Shown here one piece after another: positions 43,432 through 55,270 of a stretch of 64,000 nt of DNA. The DNA is from Deinandra increscens subsp. villosa. Lineage: Eukaryota; Streptophyta; Magnoliopsida; Asterales; Asteraceae. Numbering within the stretch: the stretch's first letter is position 1; the number at the start of each line of letters is the position of its first letter. The DNA lies in NCBI GenBank assembly GCA_039602395.1, contig JBCNJP010000010.1, forward strand, positions 32,637,828-32,701,827, written 5' to 3'. The translations under genes and the position numbers were made by a program. The notes under the pieces were generated by a model. That model made no database searches, was not told the DNA's origin, and saw only the letters and a list, made by a program, of their open reading frames with translations.

Positions 43432-45113
43432 AACTCCCCCTTAACGTGTAGTGTATCTATATTCTAACGAAACTTCAGTCGTCAATCTTCAACATTGCTG
43501 CATCCGATCTTCAACTTGAAATCTTGTCAGAAATAGAGCTTGCATGGCTGAATCACTCTTGAATCATGTTTGGTCTTCAAGATCCACTTGTGAAAGATAT
43601 AACAAACTCCCCCTTTCACCATGCTTGAGTCTTGACACACATAACCTGCAATTTCAGAAGACAGAAACGCGGCTTCCTTTTTCTTTTGAAAACTTAATTT
43701 AAACTTGGCGCAAAACTTCTCTTCGAGAATCCAAGATAGGTTTTTGAAATTTGATTTCGTATCACATGTCGATTGGTCGAAAACAAATAAGAAATAAAAT
43801 CTTTTTGGCTTTTTGAAAATTTATATCAAAACATACCTAAAATCTTTTTGGAAATTTCAGATATGAAACATAAATGCAATACAGAATCAGACACTATTTT
43901 TGTCTTTTGCGAGAAAGATCACAACTTGGGATCATATTGAACATGACATGCTGAACTACACTTCAATTTCAATTAATTCAGCACATAAGTCATGTCGATC
44001 ACTGGTATAATTTGTCCATCTTAAACTCAGGCACAATCATACGCATAACATCTGGATATGTTAATGCATTGATTAGGTTTGCTTTGACCAGTGTACCCCA
44101 CACTATCAGACATACTCAGATATGCATTTGCTTATCACATTTTGTGATTTCATTTGTGAATTAACACATAATGATTTGAATTCATGATATCGTCAACTGT
44201 GTTCCATGCAAAAAGAAATAAGAACGTTAAATCGTCTACCTTAAGGTCGATCTTTCGATACGTAGACAAGGCCTCAGATTTAACAAAATAAGAAAATAAA
44301 AACAAGTTGAAATTGTATAACCCAACAACAATCAGGTCGGTACTCCCGTACACGAAGAGAAAATCCGATGAGTTATACGAAACACCAAAGAAAATAAAGC
44401 AGAATGTCAAACGAACAACAATCAGGTCGATCTTATGATACGCAGAGAAAGTCCGGTCGTTTGACAAAATACAGAAAATCAAACAAGTTTAAATCTTTGC
44501 AAAATGAACACATGAATACACAGTGACTTCTCATTTTCCTTTTTACATATCTTTTCTTGATATATCATGAGATATGCATCAAGATGTTGTCCACTTGGTC
44601 AAGCATTAGTATTTAATGTATATCACATTTGAATACTTTCTGATTTAATGCTGAGCCTACCAAGCACATCGAACAATGATCTTATGGCTTTTTCATCTAA
44701 TTTATCCACGAGTTAGCACGTAATTCAATGTACCATCATTTCCCAATTATGTCGGATACAATTTCTTATTTTTCAATGTTTTTGTATTTTCTGTTTTTCA
44801 GTGTTTTTGTATTTTTCCTTTTTCTCCCCCTTAAAATGAAAACTCAATTTTTGGATTTTCATTTTAACAAAAACAAAAAGACACTATTTTTGGTAGTTTC
44901 AATTTTCTCCCCTTAAACTACATACGAAATGTAAAAGAAAGAAAATTGACCTTTCGACATGGATACCTTTCACGTTAAGCTTTCAGAAAAAAATTCAGTT
45001 TTTGAAATTTGATATCACTTGTAATTTAAGTTAAACAGCAGAATACTTTTCCATCAGCAACTTTTCAATCACCAATAGGTCTTCTAGAAGTACCTGCACA
45101 CTGGTCAAACACG
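43432..45113 (-). other. Element 2 post-gag noncoding tail
   Basis: About 1.68 kb between gag stop and the 3' LTR, including a polypurine tract next to the LTR. Segments match element 1's tail and element 3's (for example ccaagcacatcga-caatgatctta at 44660 and 55272). No pol motif is found in any frame. Confidence 0.85.
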
Positions 45114-48100
45114 TCAGTTTATAAATGACCCGAAGCGAATCGCTTCTGGTCGACCAGTGTCCTGATTACCTTTCGAAACCACCTTAGGTTTCCAGTTTTG
45201 TTGTGCTGGTAAATCAGTATTTGATGAACCAGTCACAGTTGATTGTGACAAACAACCTACATAGGGAACATTTTGAAAATGAGGAATAAATCTCCCTTGA
45301 TGTTTGAAAAATGTAGGTTGTGGATATTCACTAAATACTCTGCCATATTCGTCAATGAATCGCTGTTTGGCAGATTTACCAACATGTGAAACCTTTCCTT
45401 TTCTTGAACTAGAAGCAGCAAAAACCAAACAATGTTGTGCCATATGCCCCTTTTGTCGACAATTGAAACACAAGCGATTGTTGACATTTCGGCGTTTTGG
45501 AATCTGCAAAGCTTCACAAACATTAACATCTCCAAAATGATCATAAAAGGAATCGAATACCTGATAGCGATGATCATGAACCCATTTGGATGTCGGGCTC
45601 TTTGGGGCAGAATTTGAACCTCCAGAAGAATATTTCGCAGTTTGTTTCTTCTTGGTCTTTGGAGCATCAGCAGATTTGATAAAAACCTCAGCTATTTTTC
45701 AAGAATCCACACAGTGAAGTGGAAACTCCTTATTAGAGAATATTTGATCTGAACCTTTGAGTTTATAAAATCGCTCCGGTTGAACCTTTTCAGCATGAAA
45801 AATCTCTTTCTTCACGTGCTTCATACTGATTTTCTTCAAGTTTTGTTTTTTTTTGAACCTGAGAAGCAGCAACTTTAACCTGTTTCTGTTGGAACCCCAA
45901 ACCTTTATGCTTGCTAGAAATCTTCGCTCCCGAACCAGATGGTTTATGCCCGTATTTTGCAAGACGAGAAAACTCTGCTTTAATCTTGTTGATATCTTTT
46001 GGAGCATCAATAATTGTTTCAGCAATGTCAGTTGTTAAACTTACCGATTTTTCTTTGTCATCCGATAAAGAACTAGACACAACCTTTGGAGCTTCAGAAT
46101 TTTCAGCAGTTTTGCCTTTCTTCTCTTTCTTTTCTTCAACCGATTTGGAACCAACAAACTCAGAATAATCACCAGTCTCAACCTTGTCTTTCAAATCATG
46201 AATTCCTTCTTTGAGACTTCCTGGTGGTGACACAGTTTTATTGAACATCTTCTCAAAGTTGTCATCTTTGACCAAGAAACTTGTAAAAGATTGTGAATTA
46301 GTAACATTGTTCAAACGACGTTTTGAATCAATGACTTCTAATTTCAGATCAGAAATCTTTTGTTGAGCTTTAGCCAACTCCTTTTTGGTTGCAATCAGCT
46401 TCTTTGCCACTTTATGAGTTTCATACTTTTGCAATCTTAACTCATCTAGTCCAGGCCACAATTCCTTCTGCAGCTTATCTTCATTTCTTTTTTGAATATC
46501 TAAATTTGCATTTTGCAACTTGTTCACTCTAACCAACTCCCTCTTCTCATCAAGTAACTTTTCCATATCAAGATGATAGGATTGAATCTTAATAGCTTGG
46601 TCATCAGAAAGTTTAGTAAGAGTATCAAGTCTGGACTTTGATTTGTCAAAAAGATTTTGAAAATCATTTGCTGTATCTGCAACATCATCCTTCCATTTGT
46701 TCGCTTCTTGAACTAATGCAGCATTTTCTTCAGATAACTTTGTAACTTTCTGTTTAAATTCCTATTTAACACTTTGAAATTCTGATTCTTTCTCAATAAC
46801 CTCTGCTTGAAAATCTAAAAACTTTTCTGTCTGAGAAGAGAATTCTTGAATTAGATCTTCAAACCATTTGTTGTTCATTTGCCAATTCTTCTATCCTTCT
46901 TTTATTTTCCTCAATCAACAACCCATTTTCTTTTATCAATTCTTGAATCTTCTTATCTTTTTGAGAACAAAACTCACAAACCGATTCATATTCACTATCT
47001 CTCCAAAACCACTTATTTCAGATTCAGAATCAGTTACATCTTCTTCATCATCATTATGAACAATTTGAGCAATCAAAGCACGAAATGCAGACTCATCACC
47101 TTCCTCAGCAGCCCAATCATAACCTTCATTCAATGATTTTGTTTTCCAATTAGAAGTAATAGCAGTTAAAGCAAGGGGTTGAGAATCATCAGAAGTTCGT
47201 CCCCAGTTATATTGTTTATAAACTTGAGAAACTAAAGTTGTTGGAGGCTTTGATAAAGATGCATTTGTTTTTGAACATTTGAAACATTTTTCCTTTGATT
47301 TATCTATTCCAACCTTGCCATCCGGATTTAAACTTTGATAGCCTGTCTTCTTTTTGAATCTTTTAACTCTTTGAGCTAACATCGCCAGTTGCCAATTGAT
47401 ATCCATTTGCTCAAGATTATCAGGATCAATCTGATCAAAATCTTCATCAATCAGATTAGATGTTGTCAAACCACCATTCAGCAATCCATAATAGGAAGAT
47501 AATAAAGCATAAATTAATGCCAAATGTTCATCAGGTGTTTTTGCTGAAAATGAAGTCTGACTTGAATGATTTGGAATAGCGAAGTTACATCCTCTTGATG
47601 AATTTCCAGAATTTCCTGAACCATGACCAGCAACAAACGTTGTTTGAGGTGGATTCGATGAATCAACACCAAATGATTTAGACTTTGCATTGATACTTGC
47701 AGCATTCTGTCCATGATATAATTCAGGATTTTGGAATTGAATAGTTGACTTGTTTGATGTCATCATTTCCATTTCCCTAGCATGAAGCTTTCCAGTTAAA
47801 TCATAAAATGATAATTCAGAATATTCTTTGTCATGAGTAAGCAACAACACATAGCTTTCACACTTTTCCAGTAATGCTTCCATCAATTTCTCTTTCAATT
47901 CCTCCCCGGTCTTTTCAATTTTAACCACTTTCATCTCACTAATCAAATGTGAAAACCTTGAAAAAAGAGCATAAATATTTTCTTTTTCATATTGTTGAAA
48001 GTTTTCAAATTCCTTGTTCAACACTTTTTGTCTACTCTTCTTGTATTGGTCATTGCCTTCACATCGAGCAGATAAAGCATCCCACAACTGTTTAGCTTTC

Positions 48101-48438
48101 TTGCAAGTGCTGAATTGATGCAACGGCTCAGTAGGTAAAGCCATGGTAAGATAACCATAAACTTTTTGTTCAAGCTCATAACTCTTTCTTTCATCCTTAT
48201 AAAAATCTTGAATTTCCTAATACTCTCCATCTTTAGTTGGACGTACATACAACTTTCGAATCGGAATCCATAAATCAATATCATTTGTGCTGATGTATGC
48301 AGAAAAACGTTGCTTCCAATTTTGATAATCTTCTAACTTCAACAGCTTAGGAACTTTCTGGCTTGTTCCTATTTCATTATCAAAATTGAGCATAGCTTGT
48401 ACCGTTTTTTGCATAGCTGCAAATGCTTGAAAATCCAA
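45114..48438 (-). pseudogene. Element 2 gag, degenerate
   Basis: The start codon is lost (TTG where relatives have ATG-TCG); the reading begins DFQAFAAMQKTVQAMLN. UBN2 motifs follow: GTSQKVPKLLKLEDYQNWK, LHQFSTCKKAKQLWDALS and HARE. The first zinc knuckle is damaged: CFKCSK is followed directly by TNASLSK, so its GH-x-C half is deleted. A coiled-coil stretch (LLDEKRELVRVNKLQNANLD, KLIATKKELAKAQQKIS) and the second knuckle CFNCRQKGHMAQHC (about 45430-45473) follow, then the C-terminal DTGRPEAIRFGSF and a stop at 45114. Breaks lie near 48217, 46936, 46566 and 45700. Confidence 0.9.
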
Positions 48439-48968
48439 CCTTTTTCCACCGAAAATGATACTTCAAAACTTCAAACCCAAAAACGAAGGTGTTAAAATTT
48501 GATTTTGAAAATCAACTTTAAACAAACAATGTAGAGCTCGTCGAGACGATCGATTACTTTTAAGAAACTGCCAGCGAACCAGATTTGTACTCAGCGGACC
48601 AGATTTCAGCGGACCAGATTTCAGCGGACCAGATTTGGTACAGCGGACCAAAATGGTACGGCGGACCAGAAAATAACTGCCACGGACCAGATTTGAAGAT
48701 TGCCTAGCGGACCAGCGGCGGACCAGATTTTCTTGAGGCAGACCAGAAACGTACCACGCTGAATTTGAAGGATTTTCGCGAATTTTGACAATTTGGATTA
48801 GAATTTGTTTCAGAAAGGTGCGAAAACTCACTAGGAACACTCATAAATCGTTTTTTACCTCGGAAACACTCGGAATTGGAAGAATTTGATGAAAAATGAA
48901 GAAAACCCACACTTTCTCACTCTAGAATTCAAAATTTTACCAACATCACAGCAGTAGAGCAACCAAAT
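48439..48968 (-). other. Element 2 leader with ggacca array
   Basis: Between gag start and PBS. Eight ggacc motifs, most as gcggaccag, lie at 48576-48745 with no ggtcc on the same strand. A frame across it repeats Lys-Ser-Gly-Pro-Leu and Leu-Val-Arg and is a by-product of the repeat. Confidence 0.75.
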
Positions 48969-48980
48969 GCTCTGATACCA
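48969..48980 (-). promoter_or_regulatory. Element 2 primer binding site
   Basis: The minus strand reads tggtatcagagc, two bases from the LTR, complementary to tRNA-Met. Confidence 0.9.
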
Positions 48981-48982
48981 CT

Positions 48983-49353
48983 TGTAAAACCGAGATACGA
49001 TCTTACTACTGTGTGTATCAATCAATCATAGTAAACACGGATGTAAATAAGAGATTTGTATTGAATCACTTGAAGATTACGATGAACTCTCTCTCTAGTT
49101 TCTCTCTCTAGAATACACACACAGAAGGTGAAGAATGACAGAAGAGTTAAGCTATCATTCTAACACAACCTATTTATACTTAGTGACATACTAGCCTACG
49201 TACCAACTGGCGTACCATTTGGTACATGCGTACCAAATGGTTCGGCGTACCAGATGGTACGTCACCAATGATATTGCCACTACAACACACAGACTCACTC
49301 TAATCTAGATACAATACACGAGACACATCATAGCATAGGTATATGCTCTAACA
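48983..49353 (-). repeat. Element 2, 5' LTR (right copy)
   Basis: Plus strand begins tgtaaaaccgagatacg and ends atatgctctaaca, matching the left copy except for about a dozen differences. Confidence 0.93.
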
Positions 49354-49763
49354 CATCTACTCTATCCATGAGTCAGATACGTAAGCCAATGTACCATCAT
49401 TTCCCAATGATCAATTTCTCAAAATTTTATATATTGTGCATGTATTCACCTTCTTCCCATAACATGCATTTTCACGATTTCTCTCCCTTACATGCATTTC
49501 TCCCCCTTAAAATGAAAACTCTATTTTTGGATTTTCGTTTTACAAAAACACGACTATTTTTGGTTTTTATCAAAGGAAAATGCATAATGAAAGTAAAATT
49601 GATCAATCAACACGAATACCTTTCAGTTTTAGAAATGTCAGAAAATTTACAGAGTTAAACGATATATCATGAAATTTAAGTAAAGCAGAATACTCCTCCA
49701 TCAACAACTTTTCAATCGTCGATAGGTCTTCTAGAAGTACCTACACACTAGTCAAACTCATCA
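49354..49763 (-). other. Element 1 tail, proximal part
   Basis: About 410 bp between element 1's gag stop and the element 2 insertion site. Joined to 41776-43062 it gives the same tail length (about 1.7 kb) as in element 2. Confidence 0.8.
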
Positions 49764-52700
49764 GTGTTTAACTTGACCCGAAGAGACTGCTTCCAATCGA
49801 CCAGTGTCCTGGTTTTGCTTAGAAACCACCTCGGGTTTCCATTGTTGTGGTTTTGGTAATTCAGTTTTTGATGAATCAATCACAGGTGACTGTGATGAAA
49901 AACCTACATTTTGAACCTTTTGAAACATAGGAACAAAACGTTTTTGTTTTAGAAAGAATGTAGGCTCACATTCATCAAAAACTCTGCCTTGTTCATTAAA
50001 GAACCTTGGTTTAGCAGGTTTACCAAAAACTGGTTTCTGTTGAAACCTTTAATTTGATTCAGTAGGAAGTGGACAATCTTTTGCCATATGCCCTTTTTGG
50101 TGGCAAACATAACATATTCGTTCAGATTTATCCCACCTTTTAGGTGCCTGCACAGAATCACACATATGAATATCTCGAACATGATCAAAATTAGAATCAT
50201 ATACCTGATGCCTGTGATCATGAACCCATATTGATGTTGGGCTTCGAGAATAAGAACCATTAGAAGAATATCTTGCATTTTGATTTGTCAAGGTTCTTGA
50301 ATCAGCGTTCTTCTCAAAAACTTTAGAAATTTTCCTAGCATCAACACAATGAAGAGGAAACTCTTTGTCGGAGAAAATCTGGTCGGAACCTTTGAGTTTG
50401 TAAAAACGCTCAGGTTGAACCTTCTCAGCTTTATAAACTTCCTTCTTCACCTGTTTCATCTTAAGTTTCTTCAAATCTTGGGATGATGATGCTGGAACCT
50501 CCTCAGCTTTGACATTCTTTGCTTTAAAGCCCAAACCAACATGCTTTCCAACAACTTTTTCCTCATAATGTAAATTCTGGTGTTTGTCCTTTGCCAGTTT
50601 AGAAAATTCAGCTTTGATATCTTTAAGATTTGTCTTTTCAAAGAAGATCGTCTCAATAAATTCAGGTTGAGAACGAATCTTGTCACTTGAGGTAGCAGAT
50701 TTCTCAATGTCAGCAGACGACGAACCAGAAACATACTTTGGAGCCGGAGGAATCTCAAATTTCTTGCCTTTCTTCTCCTTGTGCTTCTTGGTCTTCTTTT
50801 TCTGCACAACCTTCTCTTCCTCGAAGTAGATGATGAGACCTTTGAATAATCAAAATCTTCAACCTTCTCTTTCACTTCTTTGAATGCTTCTTTGATATGA
50901 GCAGGAGGTGAAGCTGTCTTATCAAACATCTTCTCAAAATTCTCATCTTTAGCCAGAAAACTTGTGAATACTTGAGAATTTGAAACATTATTCAGTAAAC
51001 GATTTGTATCAATTACTTGAATCTTTAACTCTGAAATTTGTTTTTCAGCTTCAGCCAACTCCTTTTCAGTAGCAATCAAACGCTTTGCAACTTTATGCGT
51101 CTCAAACAACTCTTTCTTCAATTTATCTTCATTTCGCTTTTGAATCTCCAGATTTGCTGTTTGCACTTTATTCACACATACCAATTCCCGCTTTTCATCC
51201 AAATACTTTTCCATTACAGCTTGATAACTTGTAATCTTAGCAGCAGATTCTTCAGAATCCTTGGTCAGCAGATCAAGCTTAATTTTGGACTTTTCAAACA
51301 AATTCTGAAAATCAATAGCAGCATCCTCTGCGTCATCCTTCCATTCTTAACTTCATTTACCAACTCATCCCTCTCTTCACAAACCTTTGCTTTTGCAGCC
51401 TCAACATCCTTTTTATCTTGTTTAGAAATCTCTAAAACTTCATTCAGCAATTTGATCTCGGTTGTTAAACATTCATTCTTCAAAACTAATTCCTTCTCAT
51501 GTTCTTTAGAAATCTTCAAATTGGAATTAATCAAATTGAATTCCTTTGAAAGCTTTTGAATTTTATTCAACAACGAAGCATTTTCTTTTAACAAACTCTC
51601 CAAGTTTTCAGCAGATTCATAAGAACTTGGTGTGGAACTAGTATCTGAACTTGTCTCTGAACAATAATCTTCTTGTTGATCATGAGTAACTATCAAAGCA
51701 GATGAATCAAAATGTTTACCCCAATCATAAACACCATCATCTTGAACTGTTAGGGTTGTCTTGTTTGTATTACTTGAAGATGGTTGAGAGATACCGGGCT
51801 TGCTAGCATATGTTTGTTGACATTCCCGAGAAAAATGTCCAAGTTTTGAACATTTGTAGCATTTCAACTTTGACTTATCAAATCCCAATTTCTCTTTAAA
51901 ATCAGAAATATTTCTTACATTTTTCTTGAAAAACCTTTTCGATCTTTGAATTAGCATAGCAAATTGCCAAGATAAATCCAATTCATTTAATTGATCTTCA
52001 TCAAGTGCATCAAGATCATCTCGAGTTATTTTTGCATCAGCAACATTCTTGATAACCAAGCCAAATGATGATGAAATCAAAGCAGCAATCATTTGGGCAT
52101 AGTCATCTGTGGACTCAGCAGAAAAAGCATTTTGACTTGATGAATTTGAAATTGTAAAGCTACAACCCCACGATGAATTGTTATTAGAATTTCCAGAAAC
52201 TCTAGCCATGAAAGCAACACTCGGTGCAGAACTCAGATTTGGCTTAGCTTTAGCATTCATGCTTGCAGTATTCTCACCATGATACAATTCAGGATTTTGT
52301 AAAGTAGCAGTTGACTTCTTAGAATTTAACATTTCCATTTCCCGAGCATGAAGTTTTCCAGTAAGCGCGTGAATTGTTAATGTAGAATATTCTTTGTCAT
52401 GAGTGAGCAGCAAAACATAGTTCTCCCACTTTTCAGGCAATGCTTCCATAATCTTCTCCTTCAAATCAGCATCAGTTTTCTCAATTCCAACTACCTTTAA
52501 CTCACTAATCAGGTGTGAAAACCGTGAAACAAGAGCAGTAATGTTCTCATTTTCATAATGTTGAAAATTATCAAATTCTTTATTTAACACTTTCTTTCGA
52601 CTCTTCTTGTAATCATCATTCCCTTCACATCTTGCTAATAGAGCATCCCACAATTGCTTAGACTTCTTGCAAGTACTAAATTGATGAAGCAACTCAGTGG

Positions 52701-53007
52701 GTAATGCCATTGTAAGATAACCGAAAGCTTTTTGTTCAAGCTCGTATAATTTCCTTTCAGCAATGTTGAAGGTATGAACTTCCTTAAAATCTCCTTGATT
52801 AGTCGGGTGCTGATAAAGTTTCTTTATTGGAATCCACAAAACGATATCATTTGTACTTATATAAGCCGAAAATCGTTGCTTCCAATTCTGATAATCTTCT
52901 AACTTCAACAACTTGGGAACTTTCTGACTTGTTCCAATTTCATTATCAAAGTTCATCATGGTCTGCATTGCGCTCTGCATAGCGGCAAAAGCTTGAAATT
53001 CCGACAT
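49764..53007 (-). pseudogene. Element 1 gag with two CCHC knuckles
   Basis: ATG at 53007 gives MSEFQAFAAMQSAMQTMMN. UBN2 spans about residues 30-200 (KVPKLLKLEDYQNWK, ELLHQFSTCKKSKQLWDALL). A CCHC knuckle, CYKCSKLGHFSREC (about 51822-51863), follows near residue 390. A long Lys/Glu/Leu coiled coil (LESLLKENASLLNKIQKLSK, KYLDEKRELVCVNK) precedes a basic region, then a second CCHC, CYVCHQKGHMAKDC (about 50073-50114), and a C-terminal W-P-V and DTGRLEA before the stop at 49764. Two frameshifts (about 51348 and 50820) and one in-frame stop (about 50049) interrupt it. Family gag proteins without pol are known in TR-GAG elements; RNA packaging by partner-supplied enzymes is inferred. Confidence 0.93.
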
Positions 53008-53616
53008 CGTTGAAAAATTTGAAATCTGATTGTCCGAACCTATTCCGAACCTAACTCTGTGTTCTGAAATTGTTCAGAACTCCTTCCGAACCTCAATCGA
53101 TAATCCAAACCTCAAACAAACCTAAACTGTCCCGAACTATAGCCGAAAGCCTTCCGAACCTCCTCCGAACTAGCTCCGAACTCTTTACGAAACACAAATT
53201 TCTCTGAACCTAGACCGAACTTATACCGAACAAGATTAGGTTCCGAACTCTGACCGAACTTGAAATGAACTTCGTCTGAAACAGATACGTATCCGAACTT
53301 TGACCGATCTTGGACCGAACACACTCCGAAACACAACCAAACTTCGTCCGAACTTGGACTTCGGAGCGGTTACTCCGAACCTGACCAGTAAACTCCGAAC
53401 CTCGACATGATTTTCTCAAAACGCTAAAATTTTGACTGATTTTGATGAAATTTACAGCAGTAGGATAGAAAAACTGATAAGAAACTATTTAGGAGCAAAT
53501 TTGATACAAAATACACGATAGATTTGATTGAAAACACGTAAACAAATTCAAGAAACACCAAAACGTTTCAAAAACTCCAAAAATAGCAACCACAGATCAG
53601 TAGAGTGAACCAAAAA
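53008..53616 (-). other. Element 1 leader with ccgaac array
   Basis: From 53034 to 53405 the plus strand has 16 ccgaac motifs and no gttcgg, spaced irregularly at roughly 9-40 bp. In the transcript sense these are gttcgg. Frames across it are by-products. Confidence 0.8.
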
Positions 53617-53628
53617 GCTCTGATACCA
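53617..53628 (-). promoter_or_regulatory. Element 1 primer binding site
   Basis: The minus strand reads tggtatcagagc two bases inside the 5' LTR, complementary to initiator tRNA-Met. Confidence 0.92.
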
Positions 53629-53630
53629 CT

Positions 53631-53995
53631 TGAAAATACGAGAACATTGGATCGTCTACTCAATCTAGCTATTCGAAGATCAAAACGTAACTAATCGATT
53701 GTTTTATTGATCAAAGATGAACAATTACAACCACTAAACACTCAGAAACTGACACAGAGAAACACCTTACAAAACACACACTTAAGATCAGCTCAGATTG
53801 TCACTCATGTGTAAAACGAAGACAAACTTGCTATTTATACTTTCTGGCCGAACCATGTCCGAACACCAGGTTCGGTAGGTCCGAACTCCTGGTTTGGACC
53901 AGGTTCGGCAGGCAGTTTAGATCTTGAACTCTTGGATCTTCACATGACATTGTCTGATTGGTTACTTCACACGACGCACAATCTATGTATCAACA
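53631..53995 (-). repeat. Element 1, 5' LTR (right copy)
   Basis: Plus strand begins tgaaaatacgagaac and ends ctatgtatcaaca. The minus-strand TATA box gtataaatagc is at 53840-53830. A cluster of three ccgaac and two gttcgg lies at 53847-53914, on the U3 side of the TATA. Confidence 0.93.
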
Positions 53996-55270
53996 AAGAT
54001 CCTGGTAACACGCGAGTTGAGAGCAACAAGATACTTACTGAATTGACGGTTCGACATACAAAACTTGAAATGAATTGGCAGCTCTCCTTGTAATTATGAG
54101 AGCTCAATGAGAAGAAATTGAACAGTTAAAGGCAGGACAATCTGTGAAAGTCACTGATAGGTAAGGTTGTCAACCATACGTTGAAATGAAATTCACATGT
54201 CAAAGTATATTTAATTCAAAATAGGATCTTGCATGGGGTGTCTTTATCAGATGTTGATGAAGTTGAACAAGTTGATCCGGTTGAACAAGTTGATCCGGAG
54301 GAAGAAGGCCATGTTGATCTGGTTGAACTAGTTGATCCGGTTGAACAAATTTATCCGGTCCAAGTGACTGCTGATAATCAGATCACAAGTGTGATGAGTG
54401 ATCTGCAAACCACAAATGTGGAGATAGCTCCTCTGATTAGGAATACTCTTAACTGCACTTGGTTAAGGAGTGCTCCATCTCTGCCCATCATTCCTATTTT
54501 AAAGCCTTGTGCTCCATCTCCATTATTCCTGTTTTAAAGCCTAGTGCTCCCTCTGCTACTCCTGAAACAAAAAAGTTTATTGAAGAAGATGGAGTCAAAG
54601 ACAAGATGTTTGCAGCTGTTAAAGAGACAAAGCCTGTGGAGCCAAAGACTGAACCTCCTGATGAGAATGATTTTTCTATTGAAGCAATCATATTCAGGAA
54701 AGGAAAATAGGTGATGCCCTAGTACCAATCAGATTCTGACAAGGTGTTTATAGCTGTTAAGAAGACAAAGCATCCAACATTTATTGATGATCAACAGGTA
54801 CATCTCCATGAAGATGAGGTAAACATGATAAACAGGTACTTGTAGATGTTGAGAAAGCTAAACAAATAAAAAGGGATGGAGACATGGCCTTGGCATTCAA
54901 ACTAGAAGGAGACATGTTGCGTTATTCAAATGATAAGGTAATTATGGGGCTGATAAATGAAGTCAAGAGAATGTCTATTAAGGAGAAAATGGCAATGATG
55001 GACTCTGAGAAGGAGACAAGAAAAAGAAGAATGGCCACTGAATCTGACTAGGAGATCAAAGCTGAACACGGAAAGATCAGACTATCAGATAACCTTCACA
55101 ATGCCAAACTCCTTATAAAGTTCACAGATATGATCAAAGCCAGGGGATGGGCAATTCCTAAACAAGCAAATTTAAAAACTTCTAATGAGTTATGCGACAT
55201 GATGTCCAAGGTTGTTCAAGAGGATGGTGAATTAAAACTGAAGGAAAAGATAGATGCTGATGAAAGGCAA
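53996..55270 (+). pseudogene. Copia accessory ORF (aORF), middle segment
   Basis: Resumes after the aagat duplication with DPGNTRVESNKILTELTVRH, TKLEMNWQ, then an acidic repeat stretch (VEQVDPVEQVDPEEEGHV) encoded by about six copies of gttgatccggttgaacaa (54255-54360), followed by Pro-rich and Lys/Glu-rich blocks with many stops and frame changes. The charged, repetitive layout matches the middle of the accessory ORF. It is cut at about 55270 where element 3's tail begins. Confidence 0.6.

Larger units (their letters stand above)
43063..49353 (-). mobile_element. Element 2: gag-only Copia-type LTR element nested in element 1
   Basis: LTRs at 43063-43431 and 48983-49353 (TG...CA). Flanks are tatct (43058-43062) and catct (49354-49358), a target duplication with one mismatch. 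Coordinates run PBS 48969-48980, leader 48439-48968, degenerate gag 45114-48438, noncoding tail 43445-45113 (about 1.67 kb) and PPT at 43432-43444. By eye the LTR pair differs at about a dozen sites of 370, fewer than element 1's pair, as expected for the younger, nested insertion. Pol is absent. Confidence 0.93.
41395..53995 (-). mobile_element. Element 1: gag-only Copia-type LTR element (TR-GAG)
   Basis: Bounded by LTRs 41395-41775 and 53631-53995, both TG...CA on the plus strand. The target duplication aagat lies at 41390-41394 and 53996-54000 and interrupts the accessory ORF. It has a PBS (53617-53628), a leader (53008-53616), a gag reading (49764-53007), and noncoding tail (49354-49763 plus 41776-43062, about 1.7 kb) ending in a purine tract gaggggga-gtt on the minus strand next to the left LTR. 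No protease, integrase, RT or RNase H motif occurs anywhere inside. Element 2 is nested in the tail. By eye the two LTRs differ at about two dozen sites plus small indels, so this is the older of the nested pair. Confidence 0.93.

Noticed and set aside
48463..48840. Leader open frame with Lys-Ser-Gly-Pro-Leu repeats
   Set aside because: The repeat period sets the frame; similar frames in other leaders differ in sequence.
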